From: Vannielia litorea
GTDB taxonomy: Bacteria; Pseudomonadota; Alphaproteobacteria; Rhodobacterales; Rhodobacteraceae
Direction of reading: 5' to 3'
NCBI RefSeq assembly: GCF_019801175.1
Contig: NZ_JAHVJR010000001.1
Coordinates: forward strand, 744,001-808,000
DNA: 64,000 nucleotides
Part shown: positions 1-10,816 of the stretch, piece by piece
Numbering within the stretch: position 1 is the first letter of the stretch
How the letters are laid out: each line of letters opens with the position of its first letter
Made by a program: the position numbers and the translations under genes
The notes under the pieces: model-generated
What the model saw: the letters and a program-made list of their open reading frames with translations, nothing else
Database searches by the model: none
What the model was told of the DNA's origin: nothing

Positions 1-36
1 CTGCCACCTCCCCGCGCAGAGGCGTATGCTCCGCGC

Positions 37-1395
37 ATGACTGATTCTCCCTCGACAAAAGACATCCACCGCGCCGACCGGCATTTCCTCCACCCATGGG
101 AGGATGTGACCGCCATCGGCGAGACGCCCCGCACCGTGCTCATGGACAGCGAGGGCATCTATGTCACCGACAGTCACGGCAACCGGATGATCGACGGGCC
201 GGGTGGCATGTGGTGCGTGAATGTGGGCCACGGTCGGGAAGAGATCGTCGAGGCCTGCGCCGACCAGATGCGCCGCCTGTCGTATTTTTCGCCCTGGTCG
301 ATGGCCTCCGATGTAGCCGCCGCGCTGGCCAAGCGGCTGGCGGCGCTGGCGCCGGGCGATCTGAACAACGTGTTCTTCACCACCGGTGGCTCCACGGCGG
401 TGGACAGCGCGCTGCGCTTTGCCTTCTTCTACAACAACTGCCTCGCGCGACCGGAGAAAAAGCATATCATTTCAAGGGTGAACGCCTATCACGGCTCCAC
501 CTACCTGACCGGCTCCTGCTCGGGCAAGATGCGCGAGAAGGCGGAGATGGACATGATCGAGGATCACATCCACTTCCTCTCCTGCCCTAAGCCCAAGGAC
601 CGGCCCGAGGGGCAGTCGCTGGAGGATTTCGCCGCCGAGAAGGTGGCCGAGCTGGAGGCGATGATTCTCTCCGTCGGCCCCGAGAAGGTGGCCGCCTTCA
701 TCGCCGAGCCGGTCATGGCCTCGGGCGGGGTGATCGTGCAGCCCGAGGGCTACCTCGCGGGCTGCGCCGAGGTCTGCCGTAAGCATGACGTGCTCTTCAT
801 CGCGGATGAGGTCGTCACCTCCTTCGGGCGGCTGGGGCATTACTTTGCCTCCGAAAGCGTCTTCGGCGTGCAGCCCGACATGCTGACCACGGCCAAGGGC
901 CTCACCTCGGGCTACCAGCCGCTCGGCGCACTCTTCATCTCCGACCGGCTGATTGCCGAGATCACGGCGGCCACCAATGAGGGCAAGGGCTTCACTTCGG
1001 GCTTCACCTATTCCGGCCACCCGGTCGCCTGCGCCGCGGCGATGGCCAACCTCGATATCTTCGAGCGCGATGGCCTGCTGGAACACGTGCAACGCATTGC
1101 GCCCCACTTCGAGGCGGCGCTGACGAGCCTGTCGGACATTCCCGTGATCTCCGACATCCGGGTGAAAGGGCTGATGGCGGGCATCGAATGCGAACTGGAC
1201 CCGGAAAACCCGGATGAAGACCGGGACATGGCCTTTGCGGCGCAGGTCGATGCGATCTGCCAGCGCCACGGGCTGCTGCTGCGCCCTGTTTACAACGCCT
1301 GCGTGATGTCGCCGCCGCTGACCATCAGCGAGGCGCAGATCGACGAGATGGTGCGCATCCTCCGGATCGGCTTTGAAGAGGCCCTCGCGGCGTGA
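37..1395 (+). CDS. Class III (omega) aminotransferase, PLP-dependent
   Basis: The 452-residue product is a full-length class III (fold type I) aminotransferase that moves an amino group from an amine or omega-amino acid to a keto acid. Visible marks are the substrate and cofactor loop GPGGMWCVNVGHG near residue 55, the PLP-phosphate region TTGGSTAVDSAL near 115, the acidic IADEVVTSFGRLG segment and the Schiff-base lysine K287 in TTAKGLTSG. The exact substrate cannot be read from sequence; polyamines, beta-alanine or taurine-like amines are possible. The ATG at 37 has only a weak purine stretch upstream (18-22). The gene runs into the next one with a GTGA overlap, and a second class III enzyme follows at 2371, which suggests a shared amine-catabolism unit. 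Confidence 0.9.
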   Translation: MTDSPSTKDIHRADRHFLHPWEDVTAIGETPRTVLMDSEGIYVTDSHGNRMIDGPGGMWCVNVGHGREEIVEACADQMRRLSYFSPWSMASDVAAALAKRLAALAPGDLNNVFFTTGGSTAVDSALRFAFFYNNCLARPEKKHIISRVNAYHGSTYLTGSCSGKMREKAEMDMIEDHIHFLSCPKPKDRPEGQSLEDFAAEKVAELEAMILSVGPEKVAAFIAEPVMASGGVIVQPEGYLAGCAEVCRKHDVLFIADEVVTSFGRLGHYFASESVFGVQPDMLTTAKGLTSGYQPLGALFISDRLIAEITAATNEGKGFTSGFTYSGHPVACAAAMANLDIFERDGLLEHVQRIAPHFEAALTSLSDIPVISDIRVKGLMAGIECELDPENPDEDRDMAFAAQVDAICQRHGLLLRPVYNACVMSPPLTISEAQIDEMVRILRIGFEEALAA

Positions 1396-2300
1396 GCTTT
1401 CTCACCGTTCTGGCCAACCCTATCTTGCCGGTCTTTGCCATTCTCGCGCTCGGCTGGGGGCTGGGGAAGGGCGGGCAGCTGAGCGAGGACTCGGCGCGCA
1501 CGATCAACCGCTTCGCCATGACGGTGCTGGTGCCCATCGTGGTCCTCGACCTGCTGTGGAACGCGCCGTTCGATACCTTCCGCCTCACGCCGATCCTGCT
1601 CTACTCGGCGGCGCAGGTGATCCTCTTTGCGGTCGGCTACCAACTGGCGCGGCGGCTCTTCGGGGCCGGGCCGGGGGAGTCGGTGATCCTCGGCTATGCC
1701 GGGATCTTCGCCAACAACGTCTTTTACGGCCTGCCCATCGGCGTGCTGCTCTATGGCGAGAGCGGGGTGCTGCCGATCACGATGGTCGTGGTGCTCGACA
1801 GCACGGTCAGCTTTGGCGGCACCATGTTCGTGCTTCAGGCGATCAAGCTGGGCCGCGTCTCTCCTGGCTCGGTGCTGGCGATTTTTGCCCGCACGCCCAC
1901 GCTGCTGGCGATCTTCGGCGGCACCGCGCTGGGGATCGCGGGGGTGCCGGTGCCCTCGCCGGTGCAGACCTTTCTCGACTTCAACGGCGTCGCCGCCGCG
2001 CCGGTGGCGCTGTTCTCGCTCGGCGTGGTGCTGAGCGCCGTCGCCTTCCGCTTCGACCCGGCGGTGGCGGTGGTGAGCGGCATCAAACTGGTGGTGTTTC
2101 CGGCCCTCGTGGCGCTGTTGCTGACCCTCTTCGCGGGCGGATGGGAGGCCAACAGGCTCTTCGTTTTCGCCGCAGCCCCGCCCACCGGCGCGATGGCGAT
2201 GAGCCTTGCGCTGCTCTACGACGTGCCCGCCGCGCGGGTGGCGCAGGTGATGGTCTGGACCGCCTTTCTGAGCCTCTTCGCTCTGGCCGCTCTGGCCTGA
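1392..2300 (+). CDS. AEC (auxin efflux carrier) family transporter
   Basis: This 302-residue protein is almost wholly hydrophobic. It begins FLTVLANPILPVFAILALGW, the N-terminal signature of AEC/BASS-fold transporters, and about ten membrane helices are expected. A central charged break separates two five-helix halves. The GTG start at 1392 overlaps the preceding aminotransferase stop (GTGA), so the two genes are translationally coupled. Family members export or import carboxylates and amino-acid-like solutes. Lying between two omega-aminotransferases, it may carry the amine or the keto-acid product. That substrate guess is inference only. Confidence 0.85.
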   Translation: MSFLTVLANPILPVFAILALGWGLGKGGQLSEDSARTINRFAMTVLVPIVVLDLLWNAPFDTFRLTPILLYSAAQVILFAVGYQLARRLFGAGPGESVILGYAGIFANNVFYGLPIGVLLYGESGVLPITMVVVLDSTVSFGGTMFVLQAIKLGRVSPGSVLAIFARTPTLLAIFGGTALGIAGVPVPSPVQTFLDFNGVAAAPVALFSLGVVLSAVAFRFDPAVAVVSGIKLVVFPALVALLLTLFAGGWEANRLFVFAAAPPTGAMAMSLALLYDVPAARVAQVMVWTAFLSLFALAALA

Positions 2301-2370
2301 TCGCCGGGGTTGACGCCGCATCGGCGCGGGCGCAGGCTCGCGGCGAAATTCTTACCCTTCGGAGGCCGCC

Positions 2371-3690
2371 ATGAACGTGCAATCCCCCAATGATCTCAGA
2401 GCCTTCTGGATGCCTTTCACGGCCAACCGTCAGTTCAAGCAGAACCCGCGGATGTTCGTGGCCGCCAAGGACATGCATTACACCACCGCCGATGGCCGCG
2501 AGGTGCTGGATGGCACTGCGGGCCTGTGGTGCTGCAACGCGGGCCACGCCCGGCCGAAGATCGTGGAGGCGGTGCAGGCGCAGGTCGCCGAGCTGGATTA
2601 TGCCCCCGCCTTCCAGATGGGCCACCCCAAGGCCTTCGAGCTGGCCAACCGGCTGGTCGACATGGCGCCTGCGGGCATGGACCACGTGTTCTATACCAAC
2701 TCCGGGTCGGAGAGCGTTGAAACCGCGCTGAAAATCGCGCTGGCCTATCACCGCGCACGGGGCGAGGGCCAGCGGACCCGGCTGATCGGGCGCGAGCGCG
2801 GCTATCACGGGGTCAACTTCGGCGGCATCTCGGTGGGCGGGATCGTGAACAACCGCAAGTTCTTCGGCACCCTGCTGAACGGGGTGGATCACCTGCCGCA
2901 CACCCACCTGCCGGAGCAGAACAGCTATTCGCGCGGTGTGCCCGAGCATGGCGCCGAGCTGGCCGACGATCTGGAACGCATCGTGGCGCTGCACGGGCCG
3001 GAGACCATCGCCGCCGTGATCGTGGAACCGATGGCGGGCTCTACGGGCGTGATCCTGCCGCCCAAGGGCTACCTCGAGCGGCTGCGGGCGATCACCGAGA
3101 AGCATGGCATCCTGCTGATCTTCGACGAGGTCATCACAGGCTTCGGCCGTCTCGGCGCGGCCTTCGGGGCCGATTACTTCGGCGTTACGCCCGACATGAT
3201 GACCACCGCCAAGGGCATCACCAACGGGGTGGTGCCGATGGGCGCGGTATTCTGCTCGGGCGCGATCCACGATGCCTTCATGCAGGGGCCGGAAAACACC
3301 ATCGAGCTGTTCCACGGTTACACCTACTCGGGCAACCCGCTGGCCGCCGCTGCCGGGCTGGCCACGCTGGAGACCTACCGCGAGGAGGGGCTCTTCGAGC
3401 GCTGCGCCGAGCTTGCGCCCTACTTCGAGGACATGCTCCACGGGCTGAAGGGTCTGCCTCATGTGATGGATATCCGCAATCTCGGACTGGTCGGCGCGGT
3501 GGAGCTGGAGCCGGTGGCGGGCGCGCCCACCAAGCGGGCCTTCGAGGCGTTTCTGGCGGCCTATGACGAGGGCCTGCTGATCCGGACCACGGGCGACATC
3601 ATCGCCCTGTCGCCGCCGCTGATCATCGACAAGGCGCAGATCGACCGGATCGGCGAGGTGCTCACCAAGGTGTTGAAAAACCTGGCGTAG
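2371..3690 (+). CDS. Omega-amino acid--pyruvate aminotransferase (beta-alanine:pyruvate type)
   Basis: A 439-residue class III aminotransferase close to beta-alanine/omega-amino acid:pyruvate transaminases. The N-terminus LRAFWMPFTANRQFKQNPR is characteristic of that subgroup. Further marks are the YTNSGSESVETALKIAL cofactor region, FDEVITGFGRLGAAFGAD and the PLP lysine K281 in TTAKGITNG. It would form malonate semialdehyde and alanine from beta-alanine and pyruvate, or act on similar amines. A good Shine-Dalgarno (GGAGG, 2360-2364) precedes the ATG. It follows the transporter gene by 70 bp in the same orientation. A long intergenic repeat element starts just after its stop codon. Confidence 0.88.
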   Translation: MNVQSPNDLRAFWMPFTANRQFKQNPRMFVAAKDMHYTTADGREVLDGTAGLWCCNAGHARPKIVEAVQAQVAELDYAPAFQMGHPKAFELANRLVDMAPAGMDHVFYTNSGSESVETALKIALAYHRARGEGQRTRLIGRERGYHGVNFGGISVGGIVNNRKFFGTLLNGVDHLPHTHLPEQNSYSRGVPEHGAELADDLERIVALHGPETIAAVIVEPMAGSTGVILPPKGYLERLRAITEKHGILLIFDEVITGFGRLGAAFGADYFGVTPDMMTTAKGITNGVVPMGAVFCSGAIHDAFMQGPENTIELFHGYTYSGNPLAAAAGLATLETYREEGLFERCAELAPYFEDMLHGLKGLPHVMDIRNLGLVGAVELEPVAGAPTKRAFEAFLAAYDEGLLIRTTGDIIALSPPLIIDKAQIDRIGEVLTKVLKNLA

Positions 3691-3694
3691 CCAT

Positions 3695-3972
3695 GTGAGG
3701 TGCGGCCGGGCATGGCGAGGCTTCCGCCCACCCACCCCGCCTCGCCATGCCCGGCCTGTGCGGTTTGGCGGGCGGGGGGAGACAGCGCCGGGTTCACCAA
3801 AGCAGGAGCTGCTTGCGGCGTCAGCCATCACCTGACCCCGGCCCGGCCAACGGGCCGTCTCGGGTCAACCAAAATGGCCGTATCCCCAGAGGGGCCCCTC
3901 GGCAATTTTCGTTGACCCGAGCCTTCCCGCCGTCCCATTGGGGTGCGGGCGATGGGTGGCTCCGAAGCAGGA
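3695..3972. repeat. Composite intergenic repeat element, copy A
   Basis: The 304-bp gap 3691-3994 holds no gene but a structured element found again at 52081-52454. In order: a perfect 17-bp inverted repeat (GGCCGGGCATGGCGAGG at 3704-3720 and its complement at 3740-3756); a core CGGGTTCACCAAAGCAGGA ending at 3807; and an imperfect hairpin with 22-nt arms at 3859-3880 and 3900-3921 (two mismatches). It closes with GCTCCGAAGCAGGAT at 3958-3972. The right end lies just upstream of the HAD gene, so part of it would be transcribed as that gene's leader. Confidence 0.8.
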
Positions 3973-3994
3973 TCCGCAGAACTTGGGAGACCCT

Positions 3995-4666
3995 ATGCAA
4001 CATATCGAGCTGGTGATCTTCGATTGCGACGGCGTGCTGGCCGACAGCGAGGTGATCTCGGCCCGGGTGCTGGTGGAGGCGCTGGAGCATCATGGGGTCA
4101 CGGTGACCACCGAGCATGTGTATCGCAATTTCGTCGGCCAGAGTTTTCCGAAGGTGGCTGACAAGATCCGCAGGGACTTCGACCTCGATCTGCCGGGCAG
4201 CTTTGAGGCGGAGTATCGCGGGCGGCTTGTGGAGGAGTTCGCGGCGGGGCTGAGGCCCACGGCGGGGGTGGGGGAGATGCTCGGCCAACTGGCGGTGCGG
4301 GCCTGCGTCGCCACCTCCTCCTCGCCGCAACGAGTGGGGCGCACGCTGGCGTTGCTGGGGATGGATCGGCAATTTGAACGGGTGTTCACCGCCTCCGAGG
4401 TGGAGAACGGCAAGCCCGCGCCAGACCTCTTTCTCCATGCCGCCAAGTGCCTGAATGTAAAGCCGGAAGCCTGCCTCGTGATCGAAGACAGCTTGGCCGG
4501 AATCCGCGCGGCGCAGGCGGCGCAGATGGAGGTCTGGCGTTACACTGGCGGGGCCCATTTTGCCGGCTTCACGCCGGAGGATATCGACACGCCGCCGGAT
4601 CTTCCGGCCTTTGACAACTGGTCCGCTTTCTATCAAATGGCTCCCGAATTGCGAAAAGACACATAG
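3995..4666 (+). CDS. HAD-superfamily phosphatase (sugar-phosphatase type)
   Basis: The ATG at 3995 is chosen because GGGAGA (3985-3990) precedes it and the protein then begins with the HAD strand MQHIELVIFDCDGVLADSE. Motif I is FDCDGVLAD with both nucleophile and acid aspartates, motif II is the Thr/Ser of CVATSSS, motif III is the lysine in ENGKPAPDLF, and motif IV is VIEDSLAGI. The 223-residue length fits the YieH/phosphoglucomutase-like subgroup with a helical cap. It lies 12 bp before the SorC regulator and ahead of the polyol transport genes. It may therefore dephosphorylate a sugar or polyol phosphate that accumulates during polyol use; the substrate is inferred from context. Confidence 0.87.
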   Translation: MQHIELVIFDCDGVLADSEVISARVLVEALEHHGVTVTTEHVYRNFVGQSFPKVADKIRRDFDLDLPGSFEAEYRGRLVEEFAAGLRPTAGVGEMLGQLAVRACVATSSSPQRVGRTLALLGMDRQFERVFTASEVENGKPAPDLFLHAAKCLNVKPEACLVIEDSLAGIRAAQAAQMEVWRYTGGAHFAGFTPEDIDTPPDLPAFDNWSAFYQMAPELRKDT

Positions 4667-4678
4667 CGGGGAGAGCGG

Positions 4679-5635
4679 ATGGCGCGGGCTGCGGGGGAGA
4701 CGGCAAGGCTGGATGATGCGGCCCGGGCAGGGTGGCTCTACTACGTGGCCGGCAACACCCAGGATGAGATCGCCCGCAAGCTCGGGGTGTCGCGGCAATC
4801 GGCGCAGCGGCTGGTGAGCCTTGCGGTTGCCGAGAAGCTGGTGAAGTTCCGGCTCGATCATCCCATCGCCCGCTGCATGGACCTTGCCGCTGCCCTCACT
4901 GAGCGGTTCGACCTGCAATTCTGCGATGTGGTGCCCACCGACCCGGCCGCGCCCGAGCTGGCGACCGGCGTTGCAGCCGCGGGCGCGGCGGAGATGGAGC
5001 GCTGGCTGGCCGACCCGGAGCCGCGGGTGATCGGCCTTGGCACAGGCCGGATGCTGCGGGCCTGCGTGGAGCAACTGCCGCGGATGGACTGCCCCCAGCA
5101 TCACCTCGTCAGCCTCGTCGGCAACATGAGCCCCGACGGCTCGGCCACGGCCTACAACGTGGTGGTGCGGCTGGCCGAGAAGGTCGGCGCGCCGCACAAT
5201 CCGATGCCGCTGATCGCCGTGGTGCGCTGCGCCGACGACCTCAAGCTGATGCATGCGCAGGAGCCGGTGGAGAACACGCTGGCGCTCGCCGCCCGTGCCG
5301 ATGTGACCTTTGTCGGCGTCGGCCACATCGACGAGACCTCGCCGCTCGCGGTCGACGGTTTCATCAGCCAGGAAGAGAGCGCCGAGTTGATCGCGCAGGG
5401 TGCGGTGGGCGAGATGGTGGCCTGGGCCTTCGATGGCGAGGGCCGCCCGATCGAGGGGCTGACCAATGCCCGCGTCTCCTCGGCGCCGCTCGATCCGGGC
5501 ACCGCGCGGCGGGTCTGCGGGCTGGCGCTGGGCCACGCCAAGCAGAAGGCGATTCTGGGCGCGCTGAGGGGCAAGCTGATCAACGCGCTGATCACCGACG
5601 AAGCCACCGCCGAGGCCGTGCTCGCGCTGGCCTGA
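4679..5635 (+). CDS. SorC/DeoR-type sugar-responsive transcriptional regulator
   Basis: The 318-residue protein has an N-terminal helix-turn-helix (TQDEIARKLGVSRQSAQRLV, about residues 24-43). A C-terminal sugar-phosphate-binding domain of the SorC family follows, with the glycine-rich VIGLGTGRML, the VSLVGNMSPDGS loop, FVGVGHID and a late RVCGLALG segment. Such regulators sense phosphorylated sugars or polyols and control the adjacent operon. It stands 163 bp upstream of smoE in the same orientation. That gap contains a promoter-like sequence and symmetric repeats that are good candidates for its operator. Whether it represses or activates cannot be seen. Confidence 0.9.
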   Translation: MARAAGETARLDDAARAGWLYYVAGNTQDEIARKLGVSRQSAQRLVSLAVAEKLVKFRLDHPIARCMDLAAALTERFDLQFCDVVPTDPAAPELATGVAAAGAAEMERWLADPEPRVIGLGTGRMLRACVEQLPRMDCPQHHLVSLVGNMSPDGSATAYNVVVRLAEKVGAPHNPMPLIAVVRCADDLKLMHAQEPVENTLALAARADVTFVGVGHIDETSPLAVDGFISQEESAELIAQGAVGEMVAWAFDGEGRPIEGLTNARVSSAPLDPGTARRVCGLALGHAKQKAILGALRGKLINALITDEATAEAVLALA

Positions 5636-5719
5636 ACACCGCTCACCCCGAAAAACCAAGCAAAACGAGTAACCTGCCAGCGGGTTGCCGCCCCTTTTTG
5701 CAGCCGCAGGAGAGGGGGA

Positions 5720-5784
5720 TTGACAACTTGCCGCAGGCTGAGTGAGTATTTGCCCACTACGATAGCATTTGCCCGAAATGGGCA
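5720..5784 (+). promoter_or_regulatory. Candidate promoter and operator of the polyol transport operon
   Basis: A perfect TTGACA (5720-5725) is followed 18 bp later by GAGTAT (5744-5749), a weak -10. Overlapping and downstream are two direct copies of ATTTGCCC, at 5748-5755 and 5767-5774, spaced 19 bp. The second copy is also half of a perfect inverted repeat, TGCCC-GAAAT-GGGCA (5770-5784). The block lies between the SorC gene and the smoE ribosome binding site (GGGAGG, 5787-5792). A regulator bound here would block or contact polymerase. The assignment to the upstream SorC protein is inference. Confidence 0.6.
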
Positions 5785-5798
5785 TTGGGAGGACATCA

Positions 5799-7103
<1,305 letters not shown>

Positions 7104-7115
7104 GCTCACGGAGCA

Positions 7116-7214
7116 CGCGGGTCCTCCCCGCGCGTGTGCCGGGCGCGCTGCCTCGCAGAAGCGCCCGGCCTACCGGCCCCGGCTGCGCGATGTCACGCGG
7201 AGCGGCCGGGGCCG
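7116..7214 (+). other. Three consecutive RNA hairpins between smoE and smoF
   Basis: Three strong stem-loops follow the smoE stop. The first pairs CGCGGG (7116-7121) with CCCGCG (7127-7132). The second pairs GCCGGGCGC (7138-7146) with GCGCCCGGC (7161-7169), a perfect 9-bp stem. The third pairs CGGCCCCGGC (7174-7183) with GCCGGGGCCG (7205-7214), a perfect 10-bp stem. None is followed by a T-run, so they look more like 3' stabilising or processing structures than terminators. This resembles the malE-malF situation in enteric bacteria, where structured RNA after the binding-protein gene lowers permease expression. Confidence 0.7.
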
Positions 7215-7313
7215 CCCCAGGGAGAGGCTGATCTCCCGCATTTGAGCCTGACCCGCCCGTTCAGGGTGGCCGCAGCCGGACCCCGGCCCGCGGCGACAGA
7301 GGAGGAGACCCCA

Positions 7314-8180
7314 ATGGCAACCCAGCACTCGCGCGCTGCAGCCCGGCTGATGAATGCGCCCGCCGTCTTTGTCTTGCTGGTGTGGATGCTGATCCCGCTC
7401 TGCATGACGATCTACTTCTCCTTCATGGATTACCGCCCGCTGCGCGGCGTGGCCGATTGCTGTGTCGGCTTCGAGAATTACGAACGCTTCGTCACCTCTT
7501 CCTCATTCCTCAGCTCGGTGGGCACCACGCTGCTGATGGTCGGCGGCATCCTCGCCATCACCGTGATCGGCGGCGTGCTGCTGGCTCTGCTGCTCGACCA
7601 GCCGATCTGGGGGCAGGGGATCGTGCGCATCCTCGTGATCGCGCCCTTCTTCGTCATGCCCACCGTCTCGGCGCTGGTCTGGAAGAACATGTTCATGAAC
7701 CCGGTGAACGGGCTCTTCGCCTATTTGTGGAAGTTCTTCGGGGCGACGCCGATCGACTGGCTCTCGGAGCTGCCGCTGTTCTCGATCATCTGGATCGTCA
7801 GCTGGCAGTGGCTGCCCTTCGCCACGCTCATCCTGCTCACCGCCGTGCAGTCGCTCAGCTCCGAGCAGCTTGAAGCGGCGGAGATGGATGGCGCCAGCGC
7901 GCTCAGCCGCTTCTACTACATCATTCTGCCCCACCTCGGGCGGGCGATCACCGTGGTGATCCTGATCCAGACGATCTTCCTGCTGTCGATCTTCGCGGAG
8001 ATCTTCGTCACCACCAACGGCGCCTTTGGCACCCGCACCCTCACCTACCTCGTCTATCAGCGGGTGTTGGAGAGCCAGAATATCGGGCTCGGGTCTGCGG
8101 GCGGCATCCTCGCCGTCATCCTCGCCAACATCGTCGCGATCTTCCTGATGCGGATCGTCGGCAAGAACCTGGACAACTGA
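7314..8180 (+). CDS. smoF: Sorbitol/mannitol ABC transporter, permease
   Basis: The ATG at 7314 follows a strong GAGGAGGAG (7300-7308) and the product then starts MATQHSRAAARLMNAPAVFVLLVWM. It is a 288-residue MalF-type permease with six predicted membrane helices. The EAA loop lies near the C-terminus (EQLEAAEMDGASALSRFYYIILP), where it would contact the ATPase. It pairs with SmoG to form the membrane channel of the polyol importer. The gene is 15 bp upstream of smoG and clearly in the same transcript. Confidence 0.92.
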   Translation: MATQHSRAAARLMNAPAVFVLLVWMLIPLCMTIYFSFMDYRPLRGVADCCVGFENYERFVTSSSFLSSVGTTLLMVGGILAITVIGGVLLALLLDQPIWGQGIVRILVIAPFFVMPTVSALVWKNMFMNPVNGLFAYLWKFFGATPIDWLSELPLFSIIWIVSWQWLPFATLILLTAVQSLSSEQLEAAEMDGASALSRFYYIILPHLGRAITVVILIQTIFLLSIFAEIFVTTNGAFGTRTLTYLVYQRVLESQNIGLGSAGGILAVILANIVAIFLMRIVGKNLDN

Positions 8181-8195
8181 GGGAGGGCTGAGCAC

Positions 8196-9026
8196 ATGGC
8201 ACGCGCCGTCACTACACAACGCAAGATCGTCGCCACCGCCGCCGCATGGATCATCGGCCTCGCGATCTTCTTCCCGATCCTCTGGACGGTCCTGACCAGC
8301 TTCAAGACGGAAGCCCAGGCGATTGCCGACCCGCCCGTGTGGTTCGGCTTCGACTGGACGCTGGAAAACTATTCGGTGGTGCAGGAGCGATCCAACTACT
8401 TCCGCTTCCTGATGAACTCGGTGATCATCGCCGTCGGCTCCACCGTGCTGGGCCTGCTCATCGCCATCCCGAGCGCCTGGTCGATGGCCTTCGTGCCCGG
8501 CAAGCGCACCAAGGATGTGCTGATGTGGATGCTCTCCACCAAGATGCTGCCCGCCGTTGGTGTGCTGTTTCCTATCGTGCTGATCGCCCGGTTCCTCGAC
8601 CTCTACGACACCCACATCCTGCTGATCGTGGTGCTGATGCTGATGAACCTGCCGATCATCATCTGGATGCTCTACACCTACTTCAAGGAAATCCCGGTGG
8701 ATATCCTCGAGGCGGCACGTATGGACGGCGCGAGCCTGCGCTCCGAAATCATCTACGTGCTGACCCCGATGGCGCTGCCCGGCATCGCCTCGACCATGCT
8801 GCTCAACATCATCCTGGCGTGGAACGAGGCGTTCTGGACGCTCAACCTCACCACCACCAAGGCCGCCCCCCTGACGGCCTTCATCGCCAGCTACTCCAGC
8901 CCGGAAGGGCTCTTCTACGCCAAGCTCAGCGCGGCCTCGACCATGGCCATCGCGCCCATCCTCATCATGGGGTGGTTCAGCCAGAAACAACTGGTGCGTG
9001 GCCTCACCTTCGGCGCCGTCAAGTAA
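8196..9026 (+). CDS. smoG: Sorbitol/mannitol ABC transporter, permease
   Basis: This 276-residue MalG-type permease has six predicted membrane segments, starting with KIVATAAAWIIGLAIFFPIL. Its EAA motif is VDILEAARMDGASLRSEIIY, followed by a proline, and the protein ends GLTFGAVK as many family members do. A GGAGGG sequence (8181-8186) stands before the ATG. It lies between smoF and smoK with short gaps of 15 and 12 bp, which supports one transcript and a heterodimeric channel with SmoF. Confidence 0.93.
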   Translation: MARAVTTQRKIVATAAAWIIGLAIFFPILWTVLTSFKTEAQAIADPPVWFGFDWTLENYSVVQERSNYFRFLMNSVIIAVGSTVLGLLIAIPSAWSMAFVPGKRTKDVLMWMLSTKMLPAVGVLFPIVLIARFLDLYDTHILLIVVLMLMNLPIIIWMLYTYFKEIPVDILEAARMDGASLRSEIIYVLTPMALPGIASTMLLNIILAWNEAFWTLNLTTTKAAPLTAFIASYSSPEGLFYAKLSAASTMAIAPILIMGWFSQKQLVRGLTFGAVK

Positions 9027-9038
9027 AGGAACAGGATT

Positions 9039-10051
<1,013 letters not shown>

Positions 10052-10052
<1 letters not shown>

Positions 10053-10816
10053 TGCGCCTTGCCGGCAAACGGGCGCTGATCACCGGCGCCGCCCGAGGGA
10101 TCGGGCTGGCCTTCGCCCGCCGCTACATTGCGGAAGGGGCGCAGGTGGCGATTGCCGATGTCGATCTGACGCGGGCAGAGGCGGCGGCGAAAGAGATCGG
10201 CGCCGTGGCGGTGGAGATGGATGTAACCCGGCAGGAGAGCATCGACGCAGGCTTTGCCGCCGCCGTGGAGGCGCTTGGCGGGCTGGATATTCTGGTGAAC
10301 AACGCCGCGCTCTTCTCCGCCGCGCCCATCGTCGAGATCGAGCGCGCCGACTTTGACCGGCTGATGGCTGTCAACGTCGCAGGCGTGCTCTTTTGCACCC
10401 AGGCGGCGGCAAAGCAGATGATCGCCCAAGGCGCCGGCGGCAAGATCATCAACATGGCCTCCCAGGCCGGGCGGCGCGGCGAGAGCCTCGTGGCGGTTTA
10501 CTGCGCCACCAAGGCGGCGGTGATCTCGCTCACCCAATCGGCGGGGCTGAACCTCATCGCCCACGGCATCAACGTCAACGCCATCGCGCCGGGCGTGGTG
10601 GAGGGTGAGCACTGGGACGGGGTCGATGCCTTTTTTGCCAAATACGAGGGCAAGGCGCCGGGGCAGAAGAAACGCGAGGTCGGCGAGGCGGTGCCCTTCG
10701 GACGTATGGGCACGGCGGCAGATCTCGAAGGCATGGCGGTGTTTCTGGCCTCGGAGGAGGCCGATTACATCGTTGCGCAAACCTACAACGTGGACGGCGG
10801 GAATTGGATGAGCTGA
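10052..10816 (+). CDS. smoS: Sorbitol dehydrogenase (L-iditol 2-dehydrogenase), SDR family
   Basis: A classical short-chain dehydrogenase of 254 residues, very similar from memory to Rhodobacter sphaeroides SmoS. Seen directly: NAD-binding TGAARGIG, the structural NNAA motif, catalytic Ser in INMASQAGRRG, and Tyr/Lys in YCATK. The long C-terminal stretch GINVNAIAPGVVEGEHWDGV and the end YNVDGGNWMS are typical. It oxidises D-sorbitol to D-fructose with NAD+. Two ATGs are possible (10049 or 10052). The second is preferred because the product then starts MRLAGK like the known enzyme. Either overlaps the smoK stop. Confidence 0.92.
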
